Source of the DNA: Mycogone perniciosa
Taxonomy: Eukaryota; Ascomycota; Sordariomycetes; Hypocreales; Hypocreaceae
Length of the DNA: 64,000 bases
Assembly: GCA_025331125.1 (NCBI GenBank)
Contig: JAOALB010000032.1
Coordinates: forward strand, 186,001-250,000
Direction: 5' to 3'
A model generated the notes under the pieces. That model saw only the letters and a list, made by a program, of their open reading frames with translations, had not been told where the DNA came from and did no database searches. The translations under genes and the position numbers were made by a program. This document shows positions 11,330-21,905 of the stretch, piece after piece. The stretch's first letter is position 1. Each line of letters starts with the position of its first letter.

Positions 11330-13110
11330 ACTTGCGTACCTCGCAGGCCGGCAGAGGTACTCCGTATGCAAGGCGGATACGGCGTATGAGCAGGGAGCTT
11401 GTAGGGGAGCCAGCTGGTACTAGCATGTAGTACTCGGTACATAGGCTCTTGGATGCACTCCCAGTCTGAGACGAGCCACAGGAATGACGACCAAAGGCTG
11501 GCAGCTGGGGGTGTCTCTTAGATGCTTAGCGCTCCTTGGGATCGGAGGGTTGAGTCGCCCAAAGCAAAGAGCCGCAAATGCGGTTATGACCTGAATGATG
11601 GCATAAGATGCACCGACTTGAGACAAGTCCTGGGATGCATCGTCTATGATGTCTCCACGAGAGCTCTACCCTCGACTCGTAGGTTCCCTGAAGAAAGGGC
11701 TACAATCGTCGTTACTTTTTCGTCGGAGACGGCTGGCTGGCAAGCACCGAAGCTCCGTCATAGACATGGCCGCGTCGTGCCAGATGGGACTCGTGGCTGG
11801 AAGCTAACAATATTGGTCTACTTGTGAAGAACAGCGCAATCAGTCCGTCAACACGGGGATGGCCGAAAGACTTCGCGCCTGTGATTGCACTTGCGCCCAC
11901 ACTTGCGACAATCCGCCGATCACCAAACACCTCAGCACTCGCTCCCAGCAGAGGGTCGATGTCGCGGACGAATCACGCCGCAAAAAAAGTCCTGAGATCC
12001 CGAACACCTGGGTCGTCCAATGAGCACTGAGACAGTATGACATTGCCAGGTACGCAGTGCAGTTAAATGAAATCTCATTCTTTTTCCTGTTCCTGTCCAT
12101 GTCTTAGCAAGGGATTCAAGATGATCCAGACCAAAAAGCAATCGCAGGACAAGTACTAGGTACTCCGTACCAGAGCAAGGAACAAGGCGGCACAGGCGTT
12201 TGCGATCTAAGACAAGCCGAATCAAGGGCTGCTGGGTGCCGCTCGGTGAAGGGAATCGCACACCCAGAATGCACACGCCCCCTCGGAAAGCCACAATCGC
12301 AGGGGGGTCCGACGATTGGAGGGAGGGAGACCTGTTTAGCAGAGAATGAGAAGGGAGGGGACAAGAGAAAAATCTGCACAACAGAAGAACTAGAAAAAAA
12401 ATGAAGCCAAGATGTTTGGAATATCGAATTGTGTTGGAGGAAAGGAGAATCCACCCCTAGACAATTAAGTAGGGAGTATTACGTGGGACAGGCAGGATCA
12501 TTTTGCATGTCCCAAATTGGAAACAATTGAGCTCATGGGCAGGCGCTGCCCAAAATTCGACATCGTTGAAGGTACGAGAAAGAGAAACGCCCAAGGACAG
12601 CGTACCGTAGCCAGTACCTTGACCAGCACGTAATGCACTAGAGTGTTGCGCGTACCCTATACATGCTCGCAGCGAACAGGGCATCAGCCTCAAGCAGTCC
12701 AGGAACAGGGAGCATTCGATCCTGGAGATGAGGTGGAGGCGCGCGGGAGAGGCCATGTGTGTGCATGCGTAGGTATGATGTACGTCCATGCTGCTGTAGC
12801 GTAAATCGTTGAAATGCAACTGCGGCAGCCAAAGGCCTGGGCCGGCGTATTATTCAGGCAAAATACCTATTATTACCTACGCCAGTTGGAGTTGGCTCGC
12901 TCCACGCACTAGTGTTCTTAGGAATAACAGGCGCAGGAACAAAAAATGCATCGATAAATCCCCGACCAGCTGAAGTGGAGAAAATCTGCCAAAGCATTCA
13001 AACCGATTCACCCCCGAAGATGATGGAGAAGGGGGCCAGTGCGCCGGAATGTCGTCAACAGAGGTAGAAGGAAGCCAGGGGCAATAAAACCGCAGACCAC
13101 AAGTGACATT

Positions 13111-13131
13111 TACTCGTACTCCGTACGAGTA
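13111..13131. repeat. Perfect palindrome of the TACTCCGTAC family
   Basis: Nine-base arms TACTCGTAC and GTACGAGTA surround a TCC spacer, a perfect hairpin. A second related unit, TTACTCCGTACTCGTAAA, lies at 13250-13267. Both are intergenic. Confidence 0.75.
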
Positions 13132-15893
13132 CTATTACTACAAGTCCCTGCAAGATCACTTAACCTTATCAAAAATATATTTGATTGGAGAAATATACAG
13201 CTAACCTTACTTCGTACATACTAGTTTACTCTGGTATATTTGTATAAAATTTACTCCGTACTCGTAAATACTTTATATAAACTAGGGGGGGAAGGATGGT
13301 GAGATTTTCTGCCGTCCGCGCTTGTTTGGCCGCCTGCATGACAGCTTTGCAAGAGGACACTGGCTCTGACCATGTGAAAGCATTTTAGGGCCAAGGGCCG
13401 TTTTATTCTCCTATACGCCTCCGTAATTCCCACCAATTGTGGACGGCGGAATGGCTCTGTCCCTGCATTCCCGAATCTAGGCATCCTCCCCTACGCCATA
13501 CATACGAACAATCTACTCCGTATGCAGGTTGATATCGATTACTAATAAGAAATCTTCCAGAAGGTCCAGCTAATAAACTTGTACTCGTATCATCACTTTA
13601 AACTAGCATTTGTGGATGTCTAGAGCAGTCCTCACAGAGGCCACTGACGTAAATGTTGACTTGGAGGGTCGCCAACGAAGCAATGCTCTCTCCTTTTTAC
13701 ATACGGTTACGCTCTGCATCAGCCTTTTCTCCATCATTTGATGAAAGCTTGTGATTTGAGGTCTGACTGTACATTATTACGGCGTTGCTCCAAAATACCG
13801 GCTCCGTAGCAGTATCACAATCATCAACATGGCTCAACCAGAGACATGCTAAACGCATATATATATGTAAGCAAAGCAGCTGAAGCCAACAGCTCGTCAT
13901 ACTCCATGCCATTTCTAATATGAAGAAGCACGAAAAGCGTTGAACTTTGTGGCATTTCCATCCTGGAAAGTCCACCGTCTTCGTCGCCGATGGAACCCTT
14001 GTCAATGTCTTGAATGCCATGAACTACGAAGTACTCTGTACTCAATATTCTTTAGTTGGATATTAATAACGCCCACTGACATGAATCAGGGGAGAACCTT
14101 TCTGAAGCCTCAAACGATGCCTAACTGAGCAGGCTCCATAATGCGTGCCTGATGCCCTCAAAGATACGGCTACAATAACAGCATATCCTAGCCATCCGCC
14201 TCGAACCAATGGTCTATTTCATTATCGCCTGATATTTCCACCCTTGGCATGCACAATTCTATGGCATTTCATCGAATCCCCACAGTTCACTCGTATCTGC
14301 ATCGGTACTCAACCTGTTACACGGCTGAATGTGCATCGCCTCCTTGTCAAACAACTGTAGATCAGCCCAACTGGTCGACTTGCATGACATGCCAGGAGCC
14401 CATTCGTGCGCAACTGGCCACACCCACCACTACTGCTCTATTACGAAGAATAAACCTAACTCTCAACTCCGCCCGCACCAAGTCGCAGGGGCTGTTGTGC
14501 GACTGTGAGGTTAAACGGTCAAAGTCGACGCCAATGACTATCGGGTCGTCTTCGTTTGGATGCCCCTTCAGCCTCAGCGTTTTCAAGGAGGCTTGCTACC
14601 TAGATCAGGACCAATTAGTAGAAAAAAACGTTAGCAGCCGTTGATCTAGATATTGTGGCATTGTTTTTTTAAACTTCTATGGCCTGTTTTAGAAGTCTCA
14701 ATTAGGGTTCTTGGGCGTATCTACACCTCTCAGCCCTCATCCCAAACGTCTAAACAGAGCAATGCGGCTGTGGATTCGCCGTGGCTAGAAGATCTAGGAA
14801 AACACCATCCCATCACTTCGTAGGCGCACTCGAATCAAACCCGATGCTGCTACTCCGCAGCTACAGAATAATACTACCTTGGGTGGCTAAGTGATATGTA
14901 TGTGTCAGTCGCATGTACAACAAGTAGTAGCACCACAATGCGGTGCCTCATCCTACCAGCAGCCAGTTCAGACCACCCTCAAGTTCAAGAGAGCGCCATG
15001 AAACGATACACTTTCCATATACGAAATCCTCCGAGTACCCACAGGGTATTTCCCGCTTGTTAGTGATTGGACTCCATTGCTTCGGGTCTCGCTTTACTCG
15101 TGCTTGCCGAGTGTTCTTCTCGCATGCCACACATTGCCCTCAGTTGATCCTCTCAATCATGCACATGCGAAGCCATACGAAGAAGGTTCGCCAAGATTTG
15201 ATTAAAGGGCAGCGCCTTTACGGTTGCCCCCCCGACCTACCAAGCAGTTGAAACATCCCTGCCACATGGTCATCTGGACTGCAGATGGGATTGTGAGTTG
15301 ATATCCAGTTTGGTCGACGTGCATATGTGGGCTCTTCAGCCCCATGGAACACGGCCTCCTAGCCGTTGAACCCGATGCATGGATTGATCTTTCAGCCACC
15401 TTCGACATCCTCCGCTCATCCAAGAAGGCGTACAAAGTACGAGTATTACGAAGTACATGCGAAATGGTTGTACTCCGTAGATAGGAATGGATAGTCGGGG
15501 CCCTCGCAGAGCTTAATACTTCGTAAATACAGGTCCTTCTCGTGGCAGCAGTAAAAGAACTTGAGCTTTGTTATTAAACTGAACACCCGTTCGACATGCT
15601 TGATCGAGCTCACCATGCGGCCATGAAGACGTTGATGATGCTGTAAATCCTATCGCCGTTATCTATCACGACGCTCGTTTTCACTTGTCATGATTCATTC
15701 CTATACACAGCATGAACAAATCCGCCCCCAAACATCGAGGCTACGATTCTATAAATACATAGATGTTGGTGGTACATTTTGTTCTCATGATAAGCATCTT
15801 AGCTCTCAGCCAGCCAGCGTACTCCACACAATCTCGTCTACTTCATAGACGGGAGTCCCATAATACGCCGCCACCAATACCACCACGCTTTTT

Positions 15894-16896
15894 CTATCGC
15901 TTGACCCAAGCTGGCATCTTGCGAGCCTTGATGTGGCCGTGTTTCTTTCTCTCCACTGTCCTTGGATCCCGAGTGATGCAGCCAGCTGAGCATACCCAAT
16001 GTTAGCAGCCGTCGCAATCTCATGTAAATCAGGGGGAACAGAGCAATTTTAGACCTACCTCTCCTCAATGCGGTCTTCAATGCAGGTTCATGAGCAACCA
16101 AAGCCTTCGCAACAGCCAGGGTGAGGGCCTCGGCCTGACCTGTCGTACCGCCTCCTTCCACTAGCGCCCATATATTGTACTTGTCCAGCCTCTCTGTGGC
16201 CGTCAGGGCCCAGACAGCGCTTTCACGATCATGAACACGTCCGAATATCTCACATAAAGTCTTGCCGTTGACCAAAATCTCGCCAGTGCCTTCCACAACA
16301 AATGCACGAGCAGTCGATGCTTTCCTCTTTCCAACACCGACAGCTCGGCCAAATTTGTCGACAGTAATGGGGTTAGGCATGTTCAAGAAGGGGTTGATAT
16401 CTCGCGTAAACTCGTCCAAAGCAATCTTGACCTCCGCTGGCCGCAAACTGGGCTCGATGAGGTTCAAACGTTTGGCAACTCGCATAACTTTTGCATAATG
16501 TGAAGCCTTGATAGGCTCTCCCATCTGTGATCGCATCTCTTCCAGTTTCGTCCATGGCATCTGAGGAGCCTCGCTTGGGAGCACAGTTGGTAGGTGGTTG
16601 TACTTGGTCAAGAGTTTCGAGATTCTGATGTATAGGTCGTTGAACTGAGGTTCCCTTGAGAAGTATGATGGGGTCGCCGGTACAGCTCGTGCGTGGGTAA
16701 CACCTTGGTATGGAATCTGGACTGATTCGACCAAGGCCGTCGATTCGGACTCGGCACTTGGTATTGATATGCTGGTGTTCAGTGTCCGAATAGCCAGCTG
16801 GAAACTTGGCCGTGGCAGGATAGGTGACTGCCATTGAGCTCTGGTGAGGTGCTTCTGGCACCCGAGGCGCCGGAGGCCACTGGCAATTGTCGTCAT
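15894..16896 (-). CDS. MRPS9: Mitochondrial ribosomal protein uS9m (S9 family)
   Basis: Small-subunit mitoribosomal protein. Exon 1 16896-16059 and exon 2 15985-15894 give 309 residues. The 73-nt intron (16058-15986) has donor GTAGGT and acceptor CTCAG. The C-terminal half is the S9 domain: VGVGKRKASTARAFV, GKTLCEIFGR, WALVEGGGTTGQAEALTLAVAKAL, then across the splice LRR|AGCITRDPRTVERKKHGHIK and the invariant ending KMPAWVKR. The first part (MTTIASGLRRLGCQKHLTR) is basic and hydroxylated, as in a mitochondrial presequence. An in-frame ATG ten codons upstream (16926, MSQLRQSTAT) is an alternative start. The gene is divergent from EF-1 gamma with 327 bp between start codons. Confidence 0.95.
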
Positions 16897-17223
16897 TGTG
16901 GCTGTGGACTGGCGGAGCTGGCTCATGGGCTCGCCTTCGAGAACAACAATGCGCCCAGAAAATCTCCAGTTGTGATGTTCAACTTCAAACCGGTGGATGC
17001 GAGCGCCAGAAATCACGTGGGATAAGGCAATCGGCTTAGCCACTCGCACTAGCCACCGTTGCTTGGCCAGCCACCGCGCGGGGCAATTCATCCCACTCAT
17101 CAAACTGCTCATTGAAAATTTCCTCCACGACCCATCTTTCTCTTCCTCAACCTTTCTTTCTTCTACATCCCTCATCTGCACACTTCTCGTCTTGTCTCTC
17201 GACCAAACGAGCAACTTGTCAAG
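16897..17223. promoter_or_regulatory. Bidirectional promoter of MRPS9 and EF-1 gamma
   Basis: The 327 bp between the two divergent starts includes a pronounced CT-rich tract at about 17130-17205 just before the EF-1 gamma start, the usual form of a highly expressed fungal promoter or leader. The exact transcription starts cannot be read. Confidence 0.6.
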
Positions 17224-18786
17224 ATGGCTTTCGGCACTCTCTTCACCAAGGCTGTTAGTAACCTTCCCTGAGATATTCACCTGCGTCCGACTGCTTACTC
17301 GCATCGCGCTCTAGGACAATCCCCGCAGTCTCGCCATCAAGGCGATTGCGAAGGCCAACAACCTCGACCTCAACATTGTGGAGGTTGAGTTTGGCAAGCC
17401 CACCGCTGAGCATCTCAAGGCCAACGGCCTTGGCAAGATTCCTGCCTTCGTTGGCGAGGATGGCTTTGCTCTGAGCGAGTGCATTGCCATCGCCATCTAC
17501 AGTATGTGGCCTCTCGTATTTTTCTTCTTCTTGCTGCCCCTCATCCCTTGTCCGTTTCTGGATGCTTCCTCCTGCTATGATGACCTAGCTTTCAATATTC
17601 ATACAGTTATCCCTGTCTGAAATTCATGTGTTGATAACGTCTAACTTCTGATCTTGCCTTGTTTATTTTCTTATATTCCCTGATAAAATGCTGGTTGGCC
17701 TGCCGCTGACCCGCCTTAGTTACCTCTCAGAATGAGAAGACCACCCTCCTCGGCAAGACCAAGCAGGAGTAAGTAAAAGATGTTTTCCGTCAGTACTGTT
17801 AATGGTCTAACAAAACTAGCTACGCCTCTATCCTGAGGTGGATGTCCTACTTCAATGCTGAGATTGTTGTCCCCCTGGGCAACTGGTTCGGCCCTCTTAT
17901 CGGCCGTGACTCTTACAACAAGAAGTCCGTTGAGGATTCCTCAAAGGCTGTCCTCAAGGCTATCGGCACTGTTGAGGAGCACCTCACCCACCACACCTAC
18001 CTTGTTGGCGAGCGCATCACCCTTGCCGACGTGTTCGCTGCTTCCCTCCTTCTCCGAGGTTTCCAGTACTTCTTCGACAAGCAGTTCCGCCAGCAGCACC
18101 CTGCTGTCACTCGTTGGTATGAGACCATCACCAACCAGCCCATCTACACGGCCGTTGCCGAGAAGGTCGCGTTCCTCGAGACGCCTGCCCTGACCAACAC
18201 CCCCCCTAAGAAGCCTGAGCAGCCCAAGGCCGCTCCTGCTCCCAAGCCTGCTGCTGCCCCTAAGCCTGCTGCTGAGGAGGAGGAAGAGGCTGCCCCCAAG
18301 GCCAAGCACCCGCTTGAGCTGCTGCCCAGATCTTCTTTCCCTCTTGATGAGTGGAAGCGACAGTACTCCAACAACGACACTCCCGTTGCCCTCAAGTGGT
18401 TCTGGGAGAACGTTCCCTTCGAGGAGTACTCGCTCTGGCGAGTTGACTACAAGTACAACACTGAGCTCACCTTGACTTTCATGTCAAACAACCTCATCGG
18501 TGGCTTCAACAACCGTCTGGAGGCCTCCCGCAAGTACCTCTTCGGCAGCGCCTCCGTCTACGGAGAGAGCAACAACTCTGTCATTCAGGGTGCTTTCGTC
18601 ATCCGTGGACAGGAGTACCTGCCTGTCTTCGATGTCGCTCCTGATTATGAGAGCTATTCATTCGTCAAGCTTGACCACACCAACCCTGAGGACCGTGCTT
18701 TCGTTGAGGCCCAGTGGAGCTGGGACAAGCCCGCCACTGTCGACGGCAAGGAGTACGCTCACGCTGACGGCAAGGTCTTCAAATAA
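17224..18786 (+). CDS. TEF3: Translation elongation factor 1-gamma (eEF1B gamma)
   Basis: Structural subunit of the eEF1B nucleotide-exchange complex that recharges eEF1A. Exons 17224-17253, 17315-17501, 17720-17768 and 17820-18786 give 410 residues, the family length. The N-terminus is a GST-like fold (AIKAIAKANNLDLNIVEVEFGKP, ANGLGKIPAF, ALSECIAIAIY) to about residue 210. A Pro/Ala/Lys/Glu linker follows (PKKPEQPKAAPAPKPAA). The C-terminal EF1G domain (about 250-410) starts LELLPRSSFPLDEWKRQYSN and contains NNLIGGFNNRLEASRKYLFG and a WSWDKP ending. Donors are GTTAGT, GTATGT and GTAAGT. Codons are strongly biased to C- or T-ending, fitting high expression. The symbol follows budding yeast TEF3/TEF4 use; some fungal genomes call it cam1 or tef-gamma. 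Intron 2 is long (218 nt) and is discussed under findings. Confidence 0.97.
17577..17651 (+). ncRNA. Possible intronic C/D box snoRNA (speculative)
   Basis: Within the 218-nt intron of the EF-1 gamma gene there is a perfect box C (ATGATGA, 17577-17583), a CTGA at 17617-17620, a C'-like TTGATAA at 17631-17637 and a second CTGA at 17648-17651. Against it: no terminal stem is visible around the outer boxes and the C'-D interval is only 10 nt. Host-gene type (translation factor intron) fits known fungal snoRNA habits, but the boxes could be chance. Confidence 0.2.
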
Positions 18787-19115
18787 GCTCCCGAAAACAG
18801 GAAGCTGGTAAGAGTGATGAACAATGATGATGATGATAGGTCACGGTTAAAATGGCATGGTTGGGCGGTATAAGTGATGACTGGTATGTGCTTCATGAAT
18901 ACCTGCTGGTCCATCATAGGCAGCACCTTGCCATAAAGGGCAACAAATCAAATCCGTAAAAGAGATGACTCCACGTTATTGTGCAATTGTGCAGAATGTC
19001 TGGGTATCTAAAATGTTCTATCAAACGGATGCGGGTATCCTTCCTCCTAGCAAGCCCGGGCGTATAAGAACCCCAACGACATTATGGTGCTCTCTGCACC
19101 AATGATTTAGTGCTA
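18787..19115. other. 3' intergenic, EF-1 gamma to NIF-like gene
   Basis: Convergent 3' regions of 329 bp. It contains an ATGATGATGATGATAGG run near 18824; no poly(A) signal could be assigned with confidence. Confidence 0.5.
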
Positions 19116-20253
19116 TTACTCTGCGGGTGGCGGTGGTAACTTATAGTTCACGTCGAGCTTGAAGGGGCTCTCTCGCATATACCTGCTGATATCTGCCTGG
19201 TAGCACAGCGAGTTCAGATAGTCGTGCACTTGTGGGAGCACATCTCGGGGCTCATTTATCAAGCCGGAGAACTCAGGTATCTGAAGGATGTTGTGCGGCT
19301 CACTCCTCCCTTTCTCCATGGAGTCATCTACCAACACGGTATTTGTCTGGTCCCATCGCTCGCCGCGGACAGCGGCTGGATGAGAGGCAATGACTTGGGG
19401 GTCGTTCCATAGAGTTGTCAGGCGCTTATAGCACTGAACGCGGGAGTTGTAGTCGTCTTGGGAGAGACCGAACTTGTCGCGAGCCCAGGTGACGACGCAC
19501 TTAGCGCGCTGGTCTGGCGATAGAAGTTGGGCAACCATTTTGTCGACGTTTTCCGGTCTGGCAGAGGACCAGATCGCGACGTGGAAGGTTTCGATGCAGT
19601 AGCTGAGGAAGCGGCGTGCGTGGGGCCGCTCGATGAAGTTGAAGGGGTTTCTCTCATTAGGGCGGTAGAGAAGGGTGCCGTTCAGGTCCATGATGACGAG
19701 AATGCGGCGCGGTCGTGGGAGAATGATCGGAGGGGCGAAGGACTGAGCGAGGTAGAGAGGTGTAGGGTCGGGAACTCCTCCAGAGTCTTTGCTAGGAACT
19801 TGGCGGTCGTCTTGTTGGGCGATGTTAGGCCCTTTTGGGGCGTCCTTGGGTACGTTTGTGATGAGAGTGTTTCTGAGGTTAAAGCTAGGCCTGGAACTGT
19901 GAGTTCAACATCGCCGTGAGATTGGAGAAGTAGGTAACTTCATACTGATTAAGCGGCTGTGCGGCCACTCTGCGAGCCTCTTCCTGAGCTTGAGCTTGGG
20001 CTTCCTTGCGTAAAGCGTACTTGGACTTCCTCCCCTTCTTTTCCAGTATAGGGCCACTCCGGGTCGGAGGTTTGGCTATCGTAGGGTTGATGAAGCCGCC
20101 TTGTGGTGTTGCCACTATCGGATGCGGCGCCATGTTATTCAACAAGGTCAACCCGGGAATGGTGACACTTGGCGGCCCCATGTTCTCGTCGGTGGGGTTC
20201 TTATTTGCCACCCAGGGCAATTGGTTATACATCCTCTTCTTCGTTTTCGGCAT
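19116..20253 (-). CDS. NIF/FCP1-like HAD-fold protein
   Basis: Two exons: 20253-19946 and 19896-19116 (or from 19890), giving 362 (or 360) residues. The first exon opens MPKTKKRMYNQLPWVANKNP and is Pro-rich then Lys/Arg-rich (EKKGRKSKYALRKEAQAQAQ). The HAD domain begins RRILVIMDLNGTLLYRP (about 165-182); motif II is AIWSSARPENV, and motif IV is NTVLVDDSMEKGRSEP. The second Asp of the usual DxDxT is Asn here (DLNGT, about 173-177). I recall this as typical of this fungal branch and of plant relatives, so activity on CTD-type phosphates is uncertain. Two acceptors, CTCACAG and TTCCAG six bases apart, both keep the frame, leaving residues Ser-Arg optional. Function is not established; a CTD-like phosphatase or a binding role is inferred. 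Confidence 0.88.
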
Positions 20254-20723
20254 TTTTGGCAAAGGGCAGTGGTAATTCACTGCAGTCGAAGGGTATAGGG
20301 TGGGTGGTTGCCCATCGTTCTGCGATTCGATGCGCTTAGAAACAGGCTTGCGCTGTGTAGACTGGGGGCCTGGCGGGGACCTGTAGGAGAAGTGTTTTAT
20401 TCTCGTTGAAGATGTAGAAGAGAATACTGTAAATCTTGCGCAAACTCTTTGCGTCCACATTAGAACCTGGATGATTTTATTAGCTGGCTGCTGCAGTTGT
20501 TTTTTTTCTCCTGCGACTTTCGTTTGAGGACGCGCTTGACTTGCAGTCCCTTGAGCCCCGCATATACGGGTTACCTGCATAGACCCATAACTATTCATTG
20601 CTAGGATCAGCTAGTATCGATAAGATCATTCAAGTAGCTTATCGTTGGACGACCTCAAAAAAAACTTATGGACGATTCTGTCTGGCCATAGATACCCAGC
20701 GACTGAAATCGACTACAATTACC
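20254..20723. promoter_or_regulatory. Divergent upstream region, NIF-like gene and RRP36
   Basis: 470 bp between divergent starts. The minus-strand frame runs on upstream of 20253 to 20598 without a family-like protein, so it is taken as leader. No specific site was recognised. Confidence 0.45.
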
Positions 20724-21708
20724 ATGTCTTCCAAAAGAAAATCCACATCCCTCGGCCTGGAAAGGCGGGTGCGAGCTAGACGCGAAGAAGAATGGGAGCC
20801 GGAACCTGATTTGAGCGACGATTCTGAGCAAGATGACGATTCTGAGGAGGAAGAGGCTGAAGACAATGGCGACAGCAGCGATGAGGACGAGGGCTCAGCC
20901 GCTGACTCTGGTTCAGAGGTATGGTCATACAACTTCAATCCTCTTTGAAATAGTGGCTAATTTTCTACAGTCTGCGGAATCCGAGCAAGACAGTGCGCCC
21001 AAAGTCGACTTCTCGTCTATCTCATTCGGCGCATTAGCCCGCGCGCAAGCCAGTCTGCCCGCATCAGAACGGAAACGAAAGACCTCCGAATCAGCAAGCA
21101 CAGCTACTACCACTACCACAAAAAGGGACCCTCTAAAACGACAATCGAAGCCCTCAGAGCGTGCAGAGTCAACCAAACGTAGCTCCAAGCATGCCCCGCA
21201 AGAAGTAACCTCAAAGCGCCCCGTCACCAGGCGGCGCGAGATCATACCCGATCCTCGGCGGAAGTTTCGCGACCCGCGCTTCGATCCGCTAACCGGCAAA
21301 CTCGATGAGGCGAAGGCTGCGAAGAACTACGCCTTCCTGGATGAGTATCGCGACAGTGAGATGGCAGATTTGCGTGCGCAAATTAAGAAGACCAAGGACC
21401 TTGCTAGCAAGGACGAGTTGAAGCGGCAGCTCATGTCGATGGAGTCTAAGAAAAAGGCTCGCCAGAAGAAAGAGGAGGCGACCAAGGTTCTGGAGGAGCA
21501 TCGCAAGAAGGAGAAGGAGTTGGTGGCGCAGGGCAAGACACCATTCTACTTGCGCAAGAGCGAGCAGAAGAAGCAAGTGTTGATGGATCGGTATGCCAGC
21601 ATGAGCAAGTCTCAGGTTGATAAGGCGATCGAGCGGAAGAGGAAGAAGGTTTCGTCGAAAGAGAAGAAGGATCTGGTTTTCCTGGAGAGAGCTCAGAGGC
21701 GTCACTAA
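20724..21708 (+). CDS. RRP36: rRNA biogenesis protein Rrp36
   Basis: Component of the 90S pre-ribosome needed for early cleavages of pre-18S rRNA, nucleolar. Exons 20724-20918 and 20971-21708 give 310 residues; the 52-nt intron has donor GTATGG and acceptor CTACAG. The N-terminal 65 residues end in an acidic tract (SDDSEQDDDSEEEEAEDN). The conserved core begins FSSISFGALARAQASLP, followed by the hallmark RDPRFDPLTGKLDEAKAAKNYAFLDEYR as separate blocks, then a long charged coiled coil and the family ending PFYLRKSEQKK, DRYASM, KAIERKRKKVSSKEKKDL. The protein is very basic at the C-terminus. Divergent from the NIF-like gene; convergent with COQ8, with only about 200 bp between stops. Confidence 0.95.
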
Positions 21709-21905
21709 GTTTACGAAGATCATGATTCAAGTTGCATTGATGTTGCCACTATGAATAACATCCACAGTCCACCTGTATATCCAAGGCTTTTTTCTATCGT
21801 TACTCATAATATCTAACGCCTGATAATGTATAAGCGAGGATTTTACATGCGCTGTCTATCTAGTATTACACATTGTTACAATGACGGCGATTCCTATCGG
21901 GACTA

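Larger units (their letters stand above)
9427..15893. other. 6.5 kb gene-poor intergenic region
   Basis: No gene could be supported. Frames are short and unrelated to anything I recognise. It holds dispersed TACTCCGTAC-type palindromes (near 10529, 11356, 12160, 13111-13131, 13254, 13514, 14023, 15431-15480) and an AT dinucleotide array at 11293-11329. The part next to 9426 must contain the promoter, and perhaps a long leader, of the minus-strand gene there. Confidence 0.5.

Noticed and set aside
10946..11371. 141-residue minus-strand frame with an IYICIYIYIYICM stretch
   Set aside because: The hydrophobic run is just the AT dinucleotide microsatellite translated; no support as a gene.
18144..18395. 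Ser/Gly/Ala-rich frame opposite the EF-1 gamma linker
   Set aside because: Antisense shadow of the Lys/Ala/Pro/Glu-rich linker of a well-supported gene.
21446..21730. Ser/Pro-rich frames antisense to RRP36
   Set aside because: Shadow of the Lys/Glu-rich coiled coil of RRP36.
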